Shown: positions 1-10,074, counted from the stretch's first letter. The stretch: 64,000 bases of DNA from Laccaria trichodermophora (GCA_018417955.1 JACTVC010000056.1:1-64000), one strand, 5' to 3'. Program-made: numbers and translations. The notes: generated by a model not told the origin, from the sequence alone.

Positions 1-105
1 TGGTTTGTATACTTATGGGGCTATTTTATTAATAATATTAAGTGTAATTTATTATTAGCTATGTTTGCTACTATTATAATTTCTAGATCTAATAAAAATA
101 ATTAA
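1..105 (+). pseudogene. nad6: nad6-like C-terminal end, cut by window edge, apparent frameshift
   Basis: Only the 3' end is present. Read in frame 2 from base 2 it gives LYTYGAILLIILSVI; after about base 50 the match continues in frame 1 as LLLAMFATIII and stops at TAA 103-105. Together these resemble the last hydrophobic helix of NADH dehydrogenase subunit 6 (complex I, inner membrane). One missing T in the run near 47-53 would explain the switch. It could be a genuine nad6 with a homopolymer sequencing error, or a decayed duplicate. Frame 1 alone is open from base 1, so a different short tail cannot be excluded. Confidence 0.4.
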
Positions 106-638
106 TTCCAGTAAATGTTTATATTTTTGTGGCTGCTTCTGGTTGTAAAAACTACAAAGCAATCATTACCTAGCGAAGCAACTACCTTGCTTATTCTATC
201 TCTTAGATATAAGTAGCGCTACGCTACTTCTTGCTACGACAGTAGCGTTATGAATAAGCAGCGCTACTGGTTGTAGTTGTAGTTGTAGTTTTTACTACTA
301 CTACTACATACTACAAGAGCCATCAGACAAAAAAATAATCGCTACTTATTAGGCACAGAACCTACTACTATTTACTATTGAAAATTAAGCAGTTGTTTTA
401 GCGAAGCTACACTACACTATTATTGTTAAAAAAAAAATAAATAAGCTTTCTTATTCTTAATTATCCTATATTATATATTAAAAAAGAGGCACTGCTACGC
501 TAAGCTAGTCTAATTATACCCCTTGCTAGGATTATCATTATCCAACAATAAATATCCTGATTATCAAAGCTACTTATTAATTAGCACCCCTTTTAGGTAT
601 TTAAAAACTAGGATTAATCCTATATTACATTTGTATTC
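106..638. other. Spacer rich in GC hairpin words
   Basis: No gene seen. It carries dispersed element words (GCGCTACGCTACTTCTTGC near 214, AGCGTTATGAATAAGCAG near 243) and a GTTGTAG run at 269-290 facing an ACTACTAC run, which can fold as a hairpin. The rest is AT-rich. Confidence 0.6.
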
Positions 639-2045
639 GTGATGGTAGTAGTTGTGGTATTTACAACTACAACTACAACTACAACCAGTAGCGTTATGAA
701 TAAGCAGTTGTGTCATCAAAGCCAGAATAAAATTTTAAATCATGATATTAGTATTTTAAAAAGTAGTATCGATAGATTTGTTAGAAAATCTTACTTTGGG
801 GGACACACTGATATATATAAAAAATATCTTAAAAAAGGTAAATATTATGATATTAATTCATTATATCCTTTTGCTATGTTGAAACCAATGCCAAATCAAT
901 TACGGCAAATCTATAAAAATATGAACAATATAAATTTAAATGATTTTTTTGGTTTTATTAAATGTGAAATTACAACACCTAATAATATTTTAAAACCAAT
1001 ATTACCTTATAAAGATGTTAATAGTAATAGAACTATATATCCAATAGGGAATTGAACAGGTGTATATTTTTCTGAAGAGTTGAAAGCTGCTAGTAAATTA
1101 GGTTATCAAATTAAATTAATAGAAGGTTATGAATTCGATAAAGTTGATTTATTTAGTGACTATGTAGATCATTTCTATAATATTAAAAAATTTTCTAGTA
1201 AGAATAGTCCACAAAGATTTATAGCTAAAATGCATCTTAATACGTTATATGGTATATTTGGTAGAAAATTAGACCAAATACAAACTATTAATGTATATAA
1301 TAAAGATTTATATTATTATATTTCTACTAAATTTATTAAAAGTATTATTACTATTAATGAAGATATAAGTACATTACTAATACACAATAATATAAATATA
1401 AATTTAATTAATGATTTAAATTTAACATTAGAATCTAACTATTCATCATTCGAATTACAAATAAAAAGTAATGTTGCTATTGCAAGCGCTGTAACTAGTT
1501 ACGCTAGAATTCATATGATTCCATTTATATTACATCCTGGTACAGTTTACACTGATACAGACTCCATCTTTACTGAAACAGAGTTACCTTCACATTTAAT
1601 TAATGAAGAATTAGGATTTATGAAAGATGAGTTAGATGGATTATTTATAGAAGAAGGATATTTCTTAGATATTAAAAAATATGGTTATTATTATTATGAT
1701 AAAGATAATAACAAAATAGAATGTTCAATAATATCAGGAATACCTAGAAACACTATACCTTTTAATGATATTATTAAATTAAGTAATGGTGAAACTTTAT
1801 TTAAATCTTTAAATAATAGATTTTTTAAAAGTTTTAAAGATTTAAGTATTAATATTAAATCAGTAATAGTTTCTATAACCCAAACTAATAAAAAAATATT
1901 AGAGAATAATAATTATAAACCAATTATAATTGATAAACAAATTAATAATAAATTAAACAATCTATTAAATATAAATAAATTATTAAACAAAATAATCTTA
2001 AGCTTTAAATTTTATATTAATGATATATATTATATTTATTTTTAG
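639..2045 (+). CDS. dpo: Family B DNA polymerase fragment (mitochondrial plasmid type)
   Basis: Reads as one 468-residue frame only if UGA 1053-1055 is Trp. Three polymerase motifs of protein-primed family B enzymes are visible: motif A DINSLYP (about residues 71-77), motif B KMHLNTLYG (about 197-205) and motif C YTDTDS (about 304-309). These carry the metal-binding aspartates. The N-terminal 3'-5' exonuclease region of a full-length enzyme is absent, so this is a truncated copy, most likely left by integration of a linear mitochondrial plasmid. The first ~20 residues (Val run then Thr run) are encoded by a copy of the interspersed GTAGTTGTGG/ACAACTAC hairpin, so the native start was lost or replaced. 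Homology begins near residue 45 (RFVRKSYFGG). Probably not a functional polymerase. Confidence 0.8.
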
Positions 2046-2178
2046 ATAAGCAAGCAATAAGTATTTTAGATTAACCTCTAATATATTGTACTGCTGCGGC
2101 TTGTGTAACTAGCAGCAGCTGCTTCTTGCTACTTAGCAGAATCAAAGTAGCTTTTTTAATTTAATAATTTAAAAGAGA

Positions 2179-2251
2179 GGAAGCAGAACTCGAGCGGTTT
2201 GAGTGTCTCACTTTTAATGGGAAAGTCCTGGTTCAAGTCCAGGTGTTTCCA
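2179..2251 (+). tRNA. trnK: tRNA-Lys (UUU)
   Basis: Cloverleaf by eye: acceptor GGAAGCA/TGTTTCC with one G-T pair and discriminator A; D arm ACTC/GAGT; anticodon stem TCTCA/TGGGA with loop CTTTTAA (anticodon TTT); T arm CCTGG/CCAGG around TTCAAGT. Reads AAA and AAG codons. Confidence 0.93.
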
Positions 2252-2486
2252 TATACAAAACAAACTTTTAAAGTATAATCTATTAAATAAATTATAATTA
2301 AGATTTAAAGATAACAATAAAAAATTATTTATTAAATATATCTGGAACTTTAACACACAGAACAAAGCAGCTGCTAAAGCATCAGCAGCGCTGCTTTTGG
2401 CTGCAGCAGTTTAACATCACTCCTAGCAAATTAAAATAGCCTTCGGGGTCTAAATATCAGTAAAAACCCTTTCTGATTGTGCTACT

Positions 2487-2589
2487 GCTACTAGCAATTG
2501 TGTCTGGCTGCTTCACTAGCAAGTAGTTGTAAAAACTACAACCAGAAGCAAGTAGTTGTAAAAACTACAACCAGAAGCAAAGTGCCGCT
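2487..2589. repeat. Compound palindromic element with duplicated inner hairpin
   Basis: Begins with TGCTACTAGCAATTGTG and contains two head-to-tail copies of the inner hairpin AGTAGTTGTAAAAACTACAA followed by CCAGAAGCA. Same family as the copies at 10222-10317 and 47681-47769. The doubling suggests replication slippage or reinsertion. Confidence 0.75.
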
Positions 2590-2912
2590 TCTTATTAATC
2601 GAAGCAGCCGCAGCCGAGCAGTTGTGTATGCATAGCGCAGGCACAATAATAATAAGAAACGCTTGCTTTTTAATCGTTTACTGGTGACTCAAACCAACCA
2701 TTATTTTTTTTTATATATTTAAATAATTATCAATACAAACTCAGCATCCCTGAATCAGTTGTGTCCAGGTGGCTGCAGCGGCTGCTAGTAACACAAGCCG
2801 CAGCAGCTGCAACCAACAATAAAAGTAGCGATGCTACGCTTGCTTTGCTACACAATAAGTAGCTTTTAATTTTTTTAACCAAAGCAATTGCTACCCACAA
2901 CATATGGTAGCG

Positions 2913-2968
2913 CTTTAGTCTTTATTCTTTATTCTTTAGTCTTTATTCTTTAGTCTTTAGTCTTTAGT
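2913..2968. repeat. Heptamer array AGTCTTT/ATTCTTT
   Basis: About eight imperfect copies of a 7-base unit alternating AGTCTTT and ATTCTTT. The same unit recurs at 39413-39475 and, in reverse complement, at 61163-61245. Confidence 0.85.
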
Positions 2969-3004
2969 AAAAAGCAACCAATACTACTTTTTTTAGTCCC
3001 ATCA

Positions 3005-3088
3005 GGATTCAAGAATCAAGAATCAAAAAAGCTACGCAAAGATTCAAAAATCAATAATCAAGAGTCAAGAATCAAGAATCAAGAATCA
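3005..3088. repeat. TCAAGAA heptamer array interrupted by an AGCTACGCA word
   Basis: Copies of GATTCAAGAATCAAGAATC are interrupted at about 3025-3041 by AAAAAAGCTACGCAAAG, the short form of the GC-rich dispersed element. The array then resumes. Confidence 0.75.
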
Positions 3089-3488
3089 GTGTTTGGTCGA
3101 TTATTATGCTTTAAGGTTTGGTGGTTTTGTTTGTAGGATTATACCACAAGTAATGGAATTACCAGTCCCCAGATTAAAAAAAGCTTCTTTTTTTTTTTAA
3201 GTCTCTGATTCTTTTGTGTCAGTAGCGCTTCTTATTCTTATTAGGATTATCCAACGCTGCTAACACAAAAGCATTGATTATGATTATGTTGCTAACTACG
3301 CTTAAAAAGACACACTTGCTAACCAATAATAGCAAACAAAAGAGAAAGTGCCTTCAATAAGTATTAAGTATCCCCAGTCCATGTAGAATAATATTTATAA
3401 TTATACTTAATAAATATTATTGTAAAAGTATAGAGCGCATTTATTACCCGTAACTAAAAAGAAAAAGCTACGCAGGCACAACAAAATT

Positions 3489-3755
3489 ATGAATCTTTCA
3501 TTATTATTATTTTTAATAGGGATATTAGGTTTTATATTAAATAGAAAAAATATAATTCTAATGATAATCGCCATAGAGATTATGTTATTATCAGTAACTC
3601 TTTTAATATTAATCATGTCCTTTGGTTTTGATGATAATGTAGGTCAAACCTTTAGTATTTATATCATATCTATAGCAGGAGCAGAATCTGTAATAGGTTT
3701 AAGTATATTAGTAGCATATTATAGATTAAGAGGAACAATATCTTTAAGAAGTTAA
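3489..3755 (+). CDS. nad4L: NADH dehydrogenase subunit 4L
   Basis: 88 residues, the usual length. A small three-helix membrane subunit of the proton-pumping arm of complex I. Recognisable stretches include the conserved glutamates in AIEIMLL and AGAESVIGLSIL. ATG start with no competing upstream start. The final A of its TAA stop is the first base of the nad5 ATG (TAATG), the one-base overlap typical of fungal mitochondria, so the two genes are almost certainly co-transcribed and translated in a coupled way. No intron. Confidence 0.97.
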   Translation: MNLSLLLFLIGILGFILNRKNIILMIIAIEIMLLSVTLLILIMSFGFDDNVGQTFSIYIISIAGAESVIGLSILVAYYRLRGTISLRS

Positions 3756-5752
3756 TGTATTTATCAATAATTATTTTACCATTATTAGGTAGCTTAGTAT
3801 CAGGATTCTTAGGTCGAAAAGTAGGAACAACAGGTTCCCAAATAATAACTTGTACAAGTTTATTAATCACATCAGTTTTAATAACAATAGCTTTTTATGA
3901 GGTAGGTTTATGTGGTTCCGTGGTAAGAATTGAATTAGGAAGTTGGATAGATTCTGAGTTAATGAATATCTCTTGGGAATTTTATTTTGATCAATTAACA
4001 GTATCTTTAGGTTTAGCAGTAGTTTATTGTTCAACCTTAATCCATATCTATAGTATAGATTATTTATCTACAGATCCTCATATTCAAAGATTTTTTTCTT
4101 ATTTATCAGCATTTACAGCAGGAATGTTAGTCTTAATATGTGGAGGTAATTATTTTGTAATGTTTATAGGTTGGGAAGCAATAGGAGTTGTATCCTATTT
4201 ATTAATTAATTATTATTTTACAAGAATACAATCAAATAAAGCAGCTATGTTAGCTTTTACAATGAATAGAGGCGGAGATATGTTTCTGAGTATAGGTTTT
4301 TTTTCTATCTTTCAAATATTTGGTTCATTAAATTATTCTCATGTATTTACTTTAACTCCTTATATGAATGAAACAGCTATAACTATAATATCTTTATTAT
4401 TATTAGGAGGAGCTTTAGCTAAAAGTGCTAATATTCCTTTACATTCTTGGTTACCCGGTAGTATGGAGGCTCCTACACCTGTAAGTGCCTTATTACATGC
4501 AGCTACACTAGTTACAGCAGGTATTTATTTATTATTAAGAAGTTCTCCTATCTTAGAATATAGTGAAAGTGCTTTATTACTAATAACTTTAATAGGGAGT
4601 ACCACAGCTTTTTTTGCAGCCACTTGTGGTTTATTACAAAATGATTTAAAAAGAATTATTGCTTTTAGTACAATATCTCAATTAGGTTATATGATGATGG
4701 CTATAGGGTTAAGTCAATACAATGTAGCTTTAATGCATACAGTAAATCATGCTTTTTTCAAAGCCTTATTATTTTTAGGAGCAGGAGCAGTCATCCATTC
4801 TTTTGCCGATCAACAAGATGTTAGAAAAATGGGTGGATTAATTAAATTTTTACCTTTTACTTCTTCAGTAATGTTAGTAGGTAGTTTAAGTTTATTAGCT
4901 ACACCTTTTTTAACTGGATTTTATAGTAAAGATTTAATATTAGAATTAGCTTTTGGGCAATATAGTTTTAGTGGTATGTATGCTTATATTTTAGGGTCTA
5001 TTACAGCAGGAATTACTGCTTTTTATAGTTTTAGATTAATAAGTTTAGTGTTTTTAACTTATCCTAATGGTCCTAAAGAATCTTATTTAAATTCTCATGA
5101 ATCTAATATATTTGTAATTATACCTCTATTGATTTTAGCCTTATTTAGTATATTTTTTGGTTATATATTTTCAGATTTATTTGTAGGTCTAGGATCAGAT
5201 TTTTTTGCTAATTCATTATTTACTCATCCTAATAAAATTTCTATTATTGAAGCTGAATTCTCTTTAAATCCTATTATTAAATTATTACCTGCTTTTTTAA
5301 GTCTAATTGGAGCAAGTATAGCTATTTTTATGTATCATTTACAACCTTTATTTTTGATTAATTTAAGTAATACGGTTTTAGGTAGAAAAATATATAGTTT
5401 CTTAAATGGTAAATATTATTTTGATGTCATTTATAATCACTATTTAGTTAGCGCCGGTTTAAATTTAGGTTATAGAATTTCTAAAGAATTAGATAGAGGA
5501 GCAATTGAATTATTAGGACCATATGGATTAGCAAATAGTTTAAGTAATAGTGGTCTAAATATTAGTAAATTAGATACTGGTATTATAACTACTTATTCTT
5601 TATATATTACTATAGGTTTAATTTCTTTATTATTCTTAGTTTTTGCTCCAGTATTAATGGATACTGGGCACCTGTACCCTATATTTAGTGAATTTAGATT
5701 ATTATTTATATACTTTTGTTCAGCTATATTAGTTTTAACACAGAATAAATAA
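3755..5752 (+). CDS. nad5: NADH dehydrogenase subunit 5
   Basis: 665 residues, normal for fungal nad5. A large antiporter-like subunit of complex I with many membrane helices. The conserved core is intact: IHIYSIDYLSTDPH, FIGWEAIGVVSYLLINYY, HSWLPGSMEAPTPVSALLHAATLV and the LLFLGAGAVIHSF helix. Starts one base inside the nad4L stop. No intron and no UGA codon noticed. The last ~25 residues after the FAPVLMDTG stretch are a loose hydrophobic tail that may be lineage-specific. Confidence 0.98.
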   Translation: MYLSIIILPLLGSLVSGFLGRKVGTTGSQIITCTSLLITSVLITIAFYEVGLCGSVVRIELGSWIDSELMNISWEFYFDQLTVSLGLAVVYCSTLIHIYSIDYLSTDPHIQRFFSYLSAFTAGMLVLICGGNYFVMFIGWEAIGVVSYLLINYYFTRIQSNKAAMLAFTMNRGGDMFLSIGFFSIFQIFGSLNYSHVFTLTPYMNETAITIISLLLLGGALAKSANIPLHSWLPGSMEAPTPVSALLHAATLVTAGIYLLLRSSPILEYSESALLLITLIGSTTAFFAATCGLLQNDLKRIIAFSTISQLGYMMMAIGLSQYNVALMHTVNHAFFKALLFLGAGAVIHSFADQQDVRKMGGLIKFLPFTSSVMLVGSLSLLATPFLTGFYSKDLILELAFGQYSFSGMYAYILGSITAGITAFYSFRLISLVFLTYPNGPKESYLNSHESNIFVIIPLLILALFSIFFGYIFSDLFVGLGSDFFANSLFTHPNKISIIEAEFSLNPIIKLLPAFLSLIGASIAIFMYHLQPLFLINLSNTVLGRKIYSFLNGKYYFDVIYNHYLVSAGLNLGYRISKELDRGAIELLGPYGLANSLSNSGLNISKLDTGIITTYSLYITIGLISLLFLVFAPVLMDTGHLYPIFSEFRLLFIYFCSAILVLTQNK

Positions 5753-5833
5753 TAAAAGCTACTATACTAATATTAATACTAATACTAAGACTAATACTAA
5801 TTATTCTCAAACTAGCACTTGTGTCTTGTGTAT

Positions 5834-5914
5834 TGTCTCTTGTCTCTTGTCTCTTGTCTCTTGTCTCTTGTCTCTTGTTTCTTGTCTCTTGTTTCTTGTC
5901 TCTTGTTTCTTGTG
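5834..5914. repeat. Heptamer array CTCTTGT
   Basis: Roughly eleven copies of CTCTTGT with a few TTCTTGT variants. It produces a spurious Cys/Leu/Ser-rich open frame across it. Confidence 0.9.
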
Positions 5915-6039
5915 TCTTTCTTTGCGAGACTCTATAAAACTATTTGTTTCTGATATTGTTATTTGCTTCGCCAGGCACAACAAGCAATTGTTGGAGCGGC
6001 TATTTATAAACCCACCAAAATAATGCTATTTAAATTCAT

Positions 6040-6171
6040 ACAATACAATACAATACAATACAATACAATACGATACAATACAAATTCATACAATACAATA
6101 CAATACAATACAATACAATATAATAGAATAGAATAAAATAGAATAGAATAGAATATAATAAAATAGAATAG
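6040..6171. repeat. Pentamer arrays ACAAT then AGAAT
   Basis: Two blocks of (ACAAT)n separated by CAAATTCATA, followed by degenerate AGAAT/AAAAT units. Simple slippage repeat. Confidence 0.9.
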
Positions 6172-7148
6172 AAACTGCTACACTAAGAAATAAAAAGCAT
6201 TGATTTTGGGTCCAACAAAACAATAATTATTTAATAATACCCCTTTATTTTTTAATCGTAACTACGCTAAGAAGAGACACACTACGCGCTACGCGCTACT
6301 TAAGAATCAGAGCCATCGCTATTTAAGTATCGCTACTTCTTGTGTGGCAAAGCAAGCGTAGCTTTTTTGTTTTTGTTTTTGTTTTTGTTTTTTCCTTTGC
6401 CAGAATCGCTACTTCGAATCAGCTCCTTATTAATCGAAGAAGCAGCTGCTGCTTTAGCCGCTGCGTAGCTCGCTACTTTGATTAATAAGGCACAATTGCC
6501 AGAAGCAAGAGCAGCGCTACCATTCTAAATATAGTTTGGATTAATAAGTAGTATTTCTTAATGTATAAGTGGGTTAATTTATTAAAGGATTAAAGGACTA
6601 ATGGATTAATAGATTAATATTATTCAAGAATTTGTTTTAATATAAATTTTTATATTTTCTCTTTAAAAACCAAATTTTTAATAGACTATTATAGAAAATT
6701 AGTGTAAAAATAATAATAAAAATAAAAGCAGAAAATTAAAGAATTTAATTTTAAATAAATAAAATTAAATTAAGAAATTGTTTACTACTATTTAAATAGT
6801 AGCTTATATTTAAAAAAATATCACTTAAACCTATTAATTAATTAAATAATCAAATTTAATATTTTATTATTATTTTATTTTTTCTAATATAATTATATTT
6901 AATAAGATAAAATAATAATAATAAATAAAACAAATCTTATTCTTTGATTCTATAAAATTACACTAGTTTATGCTTATTTAATATAATATTATAATATAAT
7001 TAAATCTTGTTATGTTTACCCAGACATAATATACACAAGCATTAATTATAATTTTAAAGCTTTGTATTTCTATTCTATTCTGTTTTATTCAAGTACAATA
7101 AAAGCTACTTATGAATCATAATAGATGCTGTGCTCTAAAGCTATTTCT

Positions 7149-7186
7149 TGTAGTTGTAGTTGTAAAAACTACAACTACAACCAGTA
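7149..7186. repeat. GTAGTTG hairpin
   Basis: TTGTAGTTGTAGTTGT, loop AAAA, then ACAACTACAACTACAA: a near-perfect stem typical of the GTAGTTG family, followed by the usual tail CCAGTAGCGTTATGAATAAG. Confidence 0.85.
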
Positions 7187-7517
7187 GCGTTATGAATAAG
7201 CTGCTGCTGTAAATACCGCAGCAGAAACAATAAATTAAAAATAATTTTTGTTATTGTACTATATTTAAATTTGTAATTTTAAATGTAATTGTAATTTTTT
7301 GCGTAGCTTTTTATTTTTAAACATTTCTTGTTTGTTAATCTACTAAAAAAAAAAGATTTACTACTATGATTCTGCTAGCAATTGTGCCAATTTTATCGTA
7401 AGTAGCACACAATAAAAAAGCTACGCAAAAATAAAAAACTACTTATGTTTCAAAAAATACAAATTAAAAAAAAAGTACAAATAAAAAATACAAATAAATA
7501 ATTACAATAAAAAAAAT

Positions 7518-9887
7518 ATGACAAGTCCCCACTACAATAGTAATAAAAGCTACTTAGGTTCACAGTGCTGCTTCTCCAGCGTAGCAGGCTACCTTGCTTC
7601 GCCAGAAGGCTACTCCTGCGTAGCAGGAGGCACAACTATAAAAAATAGTTCCAATACAATAAAAGCTACTTATGATAACACGATAATAAAAAATAATATA
7701 CAAAAAGCACAACTATTAGATAAACATTATACTAATGAAGTTATTATGATACAAGATGAAATAAATAAATTAATAGTTTTTGAAGGTTTACAGTATTTCA
7801 GAGGTATTTTTTGTGAAGATGAAGCATTTAATGTAGAAATTTTTAATTTAAGATTAAATAGACATATATTATTAATAGAAAATTTATTATGTAATTTAGA
7901 ATATGCTATAAATAGATTTAATTTATTATATAATAAATGCAAGCCTTGTAGTGCCAATAATAATAATTGTAGCTACGCAGAAAATTTTTCTATGTCTGCT
8001 TCGCTAGGCACAATTATTAATAATACTTTTGCTTATGATTTAGCTATTAAAGCTTTTTTAAATAATTATTATAATATTAGTAATAAAATTTATTATATTA
8101 TTCAAAATAATATTGAAAGATCAGAACTAAATATTAAAAGCTACGCAGCACAAGACGACACTTGTTATGCTGAAGGCAACCTTGCTTCGCCAGAGGGTTA
8201 CCCCAAAGGCTACTCCGGAGGCTACGCAGACACAACTGTAAGATTAGGAATGGATAGCTGTACTAGTACTGGTTTAGTTATCCCTACTATTATTATGAAT
8301 CTAAAGAGTGCTTCTGCATTTTCAGACACAACTGCTGCTTCTTCTTGTGCCTACAATAATAATACATCAGTACCCGATATTAATGATATTAATAATTATT
8401 CTAATTCTATTAATAATGATAATAATAATAATAATAAAGTTAATATGATGCGCTCCGACTACTCTGGTGCCTTTTCAACAATTTTTGGTGCTACACAGAC
8501 ACAGACGCAGACACAGACACAGACACAGACACAGACACAACAGCATCAATATTTATTGCAAAATAAAAGCTACGCAGCACAACAAATAAATAAAATAGTT
8601 AATAGGCAAAATTTATTAAATAACCAGAAGCTGCACTTTTTACACAACAATACTCTATTATTTAATTATTTAAAAAGAATGAGTATTTATAATATAAGAA
8701 CAAATGGACTTTTAATTTATAATTATCATATTTTAAAATATAATTTTAATAAAAATTACTCTCTCTTATTTCATCCCTATTTATTAAAAGCTTCTTCGAA
8801 GGCTACGCAGACACACTACGCTTGCAACCTTGCTTCGCCAGAGGGTTACCCCAAAGGCTACTCCGGAGGCTACGCAGACACAACAATAGCTATTCCAAGA
8901 AATAATAATAATAATATAAATAATAATAATAATAATAATAAAAGCTACTTAGGATTACCACCAATTAAAGGTACTGGTTGGATTAACTTCGCAAGTAATG
9001 AAATACATAATTTCTTAAAAGCTTTCTTTAAAAGTATTAACTCTTTAATTAGTAAACCTACTTTTGTGATTACTCCCGATAAAATTACTATATCTTTATT
9101 TTATTATTTAAGTATACCTAGCCCTAAAGTTTTTAATTTATATAATAGCAAACTACTTATGAATGCTACTGCTACGCGGACACAATATTTGTTAATTAAG
9201 AAGAATATAAAGAATAATAATAAAAAAAGCTACGCAAAAACAATAAATTTTGGTGCGGCACAGCAGCCCTTCGATCCAGAAACCTTTAATATTGAAAAAA
9301 GTAGAGCATTAAAAATTTTAATTCGTAAACAATATAAAAAAAAAAATAAATTAAATCTATTCAATAATTATAATTTAACTAAATTATATCCTTTAAGATT
9401 TAAAAAAATTTGTGATTATTTCAGTCTATTTTTTAATAAACCTGTAGAATTTGAATTAATTAGATTACATCATTATTATAACGATGCTCATATTTTAGTG
9501 ACTCTATTAGCTTTAATTGTTAGAAGAAAAAATATTAGAAAAGCTATTACTAATCTTTATTCTTTAAATGCTGTGGAAAATTTAAAGGATCCTAATTTAT
9601 TCGGTGGTAATAGAGCTGGCGGCACAACTGCTACGCTATCTTCTGAAATAAATTCATATTCATTGGAACCTCAATACAATATCCCTGCTTTCCTTTCTGG
9701 TTTAAATATCAAAATAGCGGGAAGATTAATGAGAGAATCTATTATACCTAGAAGAACAACTAAAATTTTTGAAAAAGGAGCATCTGCTACTGGAAAAGTA
9801 AATTTTTTAGAAGTGGCTAAATTAACTAAAAAAAATAGAAAAGGAGCTTTTACTATTACTGTTTTATCTGGACAAAATTTCTTTTAA
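7518..9887 (+). CDS. rps3: Ribosomal protein S3, inflated by in-frame repeat insertions
   Basis: 789 residues, much longer than I expect for fungal mitochondrial rps3. Function: small-subunit ribosomal protein of the mitochondrial ribosome. Identity rests on the C-terminus (about residues 727-789), with the family-typical KIAGRLMRE, IPRRTTK and SGQNFF; residues 580-660 also look S3-like. The extra length comes from inserts. Element-derived peptides sit near residues 17-39, 219-240 and 435-456, the last two nearly identical (NLASPEGYPKGYSGGYADTT). There is a Thr-Gln run (326-341), three KSYA motifs from AAAAGCTACGCA words, and Asn-rich stretches from AAT repeats. None of these breaks the frame. 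The true start is uncertain because the first ~40 codons are largely element sequence; ATG 7518 is the first available. Confidence 0.93.
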   Translation: MTSPHYNSNKSYLGSQCCFSSVAGYLASPEGYSCVAGGTTIKNSSNTIKATYDNTIIKNNIQKAQLLDKHYTNEVIMIQDEINKLIVFEGLQYFRGIFCEDEAFNVEIFNLRLNRHILLIENLLCNLEYAINRFNLLYNKCKPCSANNNNCSYAENFSMSASLGTIINNTFAYDLAIKAFLNNYYNISNKIYYIIQNNIERSELNIKSYAAQDDTCYAEGNLASPEGYPKGYSGGYADTTVRLGMDSCTSTGLVIPTIIMNLKSASAFSDTTAASSCAYNNNTSVPDINDINNYSNSINNDNNNNNKVNMMRSDYSGAFSTIFGATQTQTQTQTQTQTQTQQHQYLLQNKSYAAQQINKIVNRQNLLNNQKLHFLHNNTLLFNYLKRMSIYNIRTNGLLIYNYHILKYNFNKNYSLLFHPYLLKASSKATQTHYACNLASPEGYPKGYSGGYADTTIAIPRNNNNNINNNNNNNKSYLGLPPIKGTGWINFASNEIHNFLKAFFKSINSLISKPTFVITPDKITISLFYYLSIPSPKVFNLYNSKLLMNATATRTQYLLIKKNIKNNNKKSYAKTINFGAAQQPFDPETFNIEKSRALKILIRKQYKKKNKLNLFNNYNLTKLYPLRFKKICDYFSLFFNKPVEFELIRLHHYYNDAHILVTLLALIVRRKNIRKAITNLYSLNAVENLKDPNLFGGNRAGGTTATLSSEINSYSLEPQYNIPAFLSGLNIKIAGRLMRESIIPRRTTKIFEKGASATGKVNFLEVAKLTKKNRKGAFTITVLSGQNFF
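7567..7635. repeat. GC-rich element inside rps3 (copy 1)
   Basis: Contains TACCTTGCTTCGCCAGAAGG, then the palindrome CTCCTGCGTAGCAGGAG, and ends in GCACAAC. In frame within rps3. Closely matches 41602-41688 and, in reverse complement, 36545-36613. Confidence 0.85.
8174..8236. repeat. GC-rich element inside rps3 (copy 2)
   Basis: About 62 bases: CAACCTTGCTTCGCCAGAGG, ACCCCAAAGGCTACTCCGG, GCTACGCAGACACAAC. Nearly identical to copy 3 at 8822-8884. Contains the hairpin CTCCGGAG. Confidence 0.88.
8494..8539. repeat. (CACAGA)n hexamer array in rps3
   Basis: Seven to eight copies of ACACAG/ACGCAG giving an alternating Thr-Gln tract. Its unit CAGACACA is also the end sequence of the GC-rich elements, so the array may have grown from an element end. 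Confidence 0.85.
8822..8884. repeat. GC-rich element inside rps3 (copy 3)
   Basis: Second copy of the 62-base unit at 8174-8236, about 650 bases downstream, in the same orientation and the same reading frame, ending GCTACGCAGACACAAC. Confidence 0.88.
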
Positions 9888-10007
9888 TGAATTATCCTAC
9901 AACTACTTTGCTTGCTTTTTTAATCGAAAAATAAAAGTAGTTTTTATAAATTGCCTTTATCTTTCGACTAGGCAGCATTTGCTAGCTTTTTATTTTTTTT
10001 ACCCCTT

Positions 10008-10074
10008 CAAATACAATAACAAATACAATAACAAATACAATAACAAATACAATAACAAATACAATAACAAAAAC
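10008..10074. repeat. 12-mer array CAAATACAATAA
   Basis: Five copies of a 12-base unit, followed by a variant. Confidence 0.85.

Larger units (their letters stand above)
2252..3488. other. Repeat-rich spacer
   Basis: No gene seen. Holds a compound palindrome (2487-2589), a GCTGCGG/CCGCAGC palindrome near 2770-2806, a CTTTAGT/CTTTATT array (2913-2968) and a TCAAGAA-type array (3005-3088), separated by AT-rich sequence up to nad4L. Confidence 0.6.
5753..7517. other. Repeat-rich spacer upstream of rps3
   Basis: No gene or tRNA seen. In order: CTCTTGT array (5834-5914), ACAAT/AGAAT arrays (6040-6171), GC-rich element words around 6270-6520 (a GCTACGC repeat, CGAAGAAGCAGCTGCTGC), an AT-rich stretch of non-repetitive sequence (about 6540-7130), a GTAGTTGTAGTTGT hairpin (7149-7186) and a final AT-rich lead into rps3. 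Confidence 0.6.

Noticed and set aside
2487..2589. CRISPR-like appearance of repeated palindromes
   Set aside because: Copies are dispersed or directly tandem with no regular unique spacers, and the context is a fungal mitochondrion.
5826..6023. Ser/Leu/Cys-rich open frame after nad5
   Set aside because: Translation of the CTCTTGT heptamer array.
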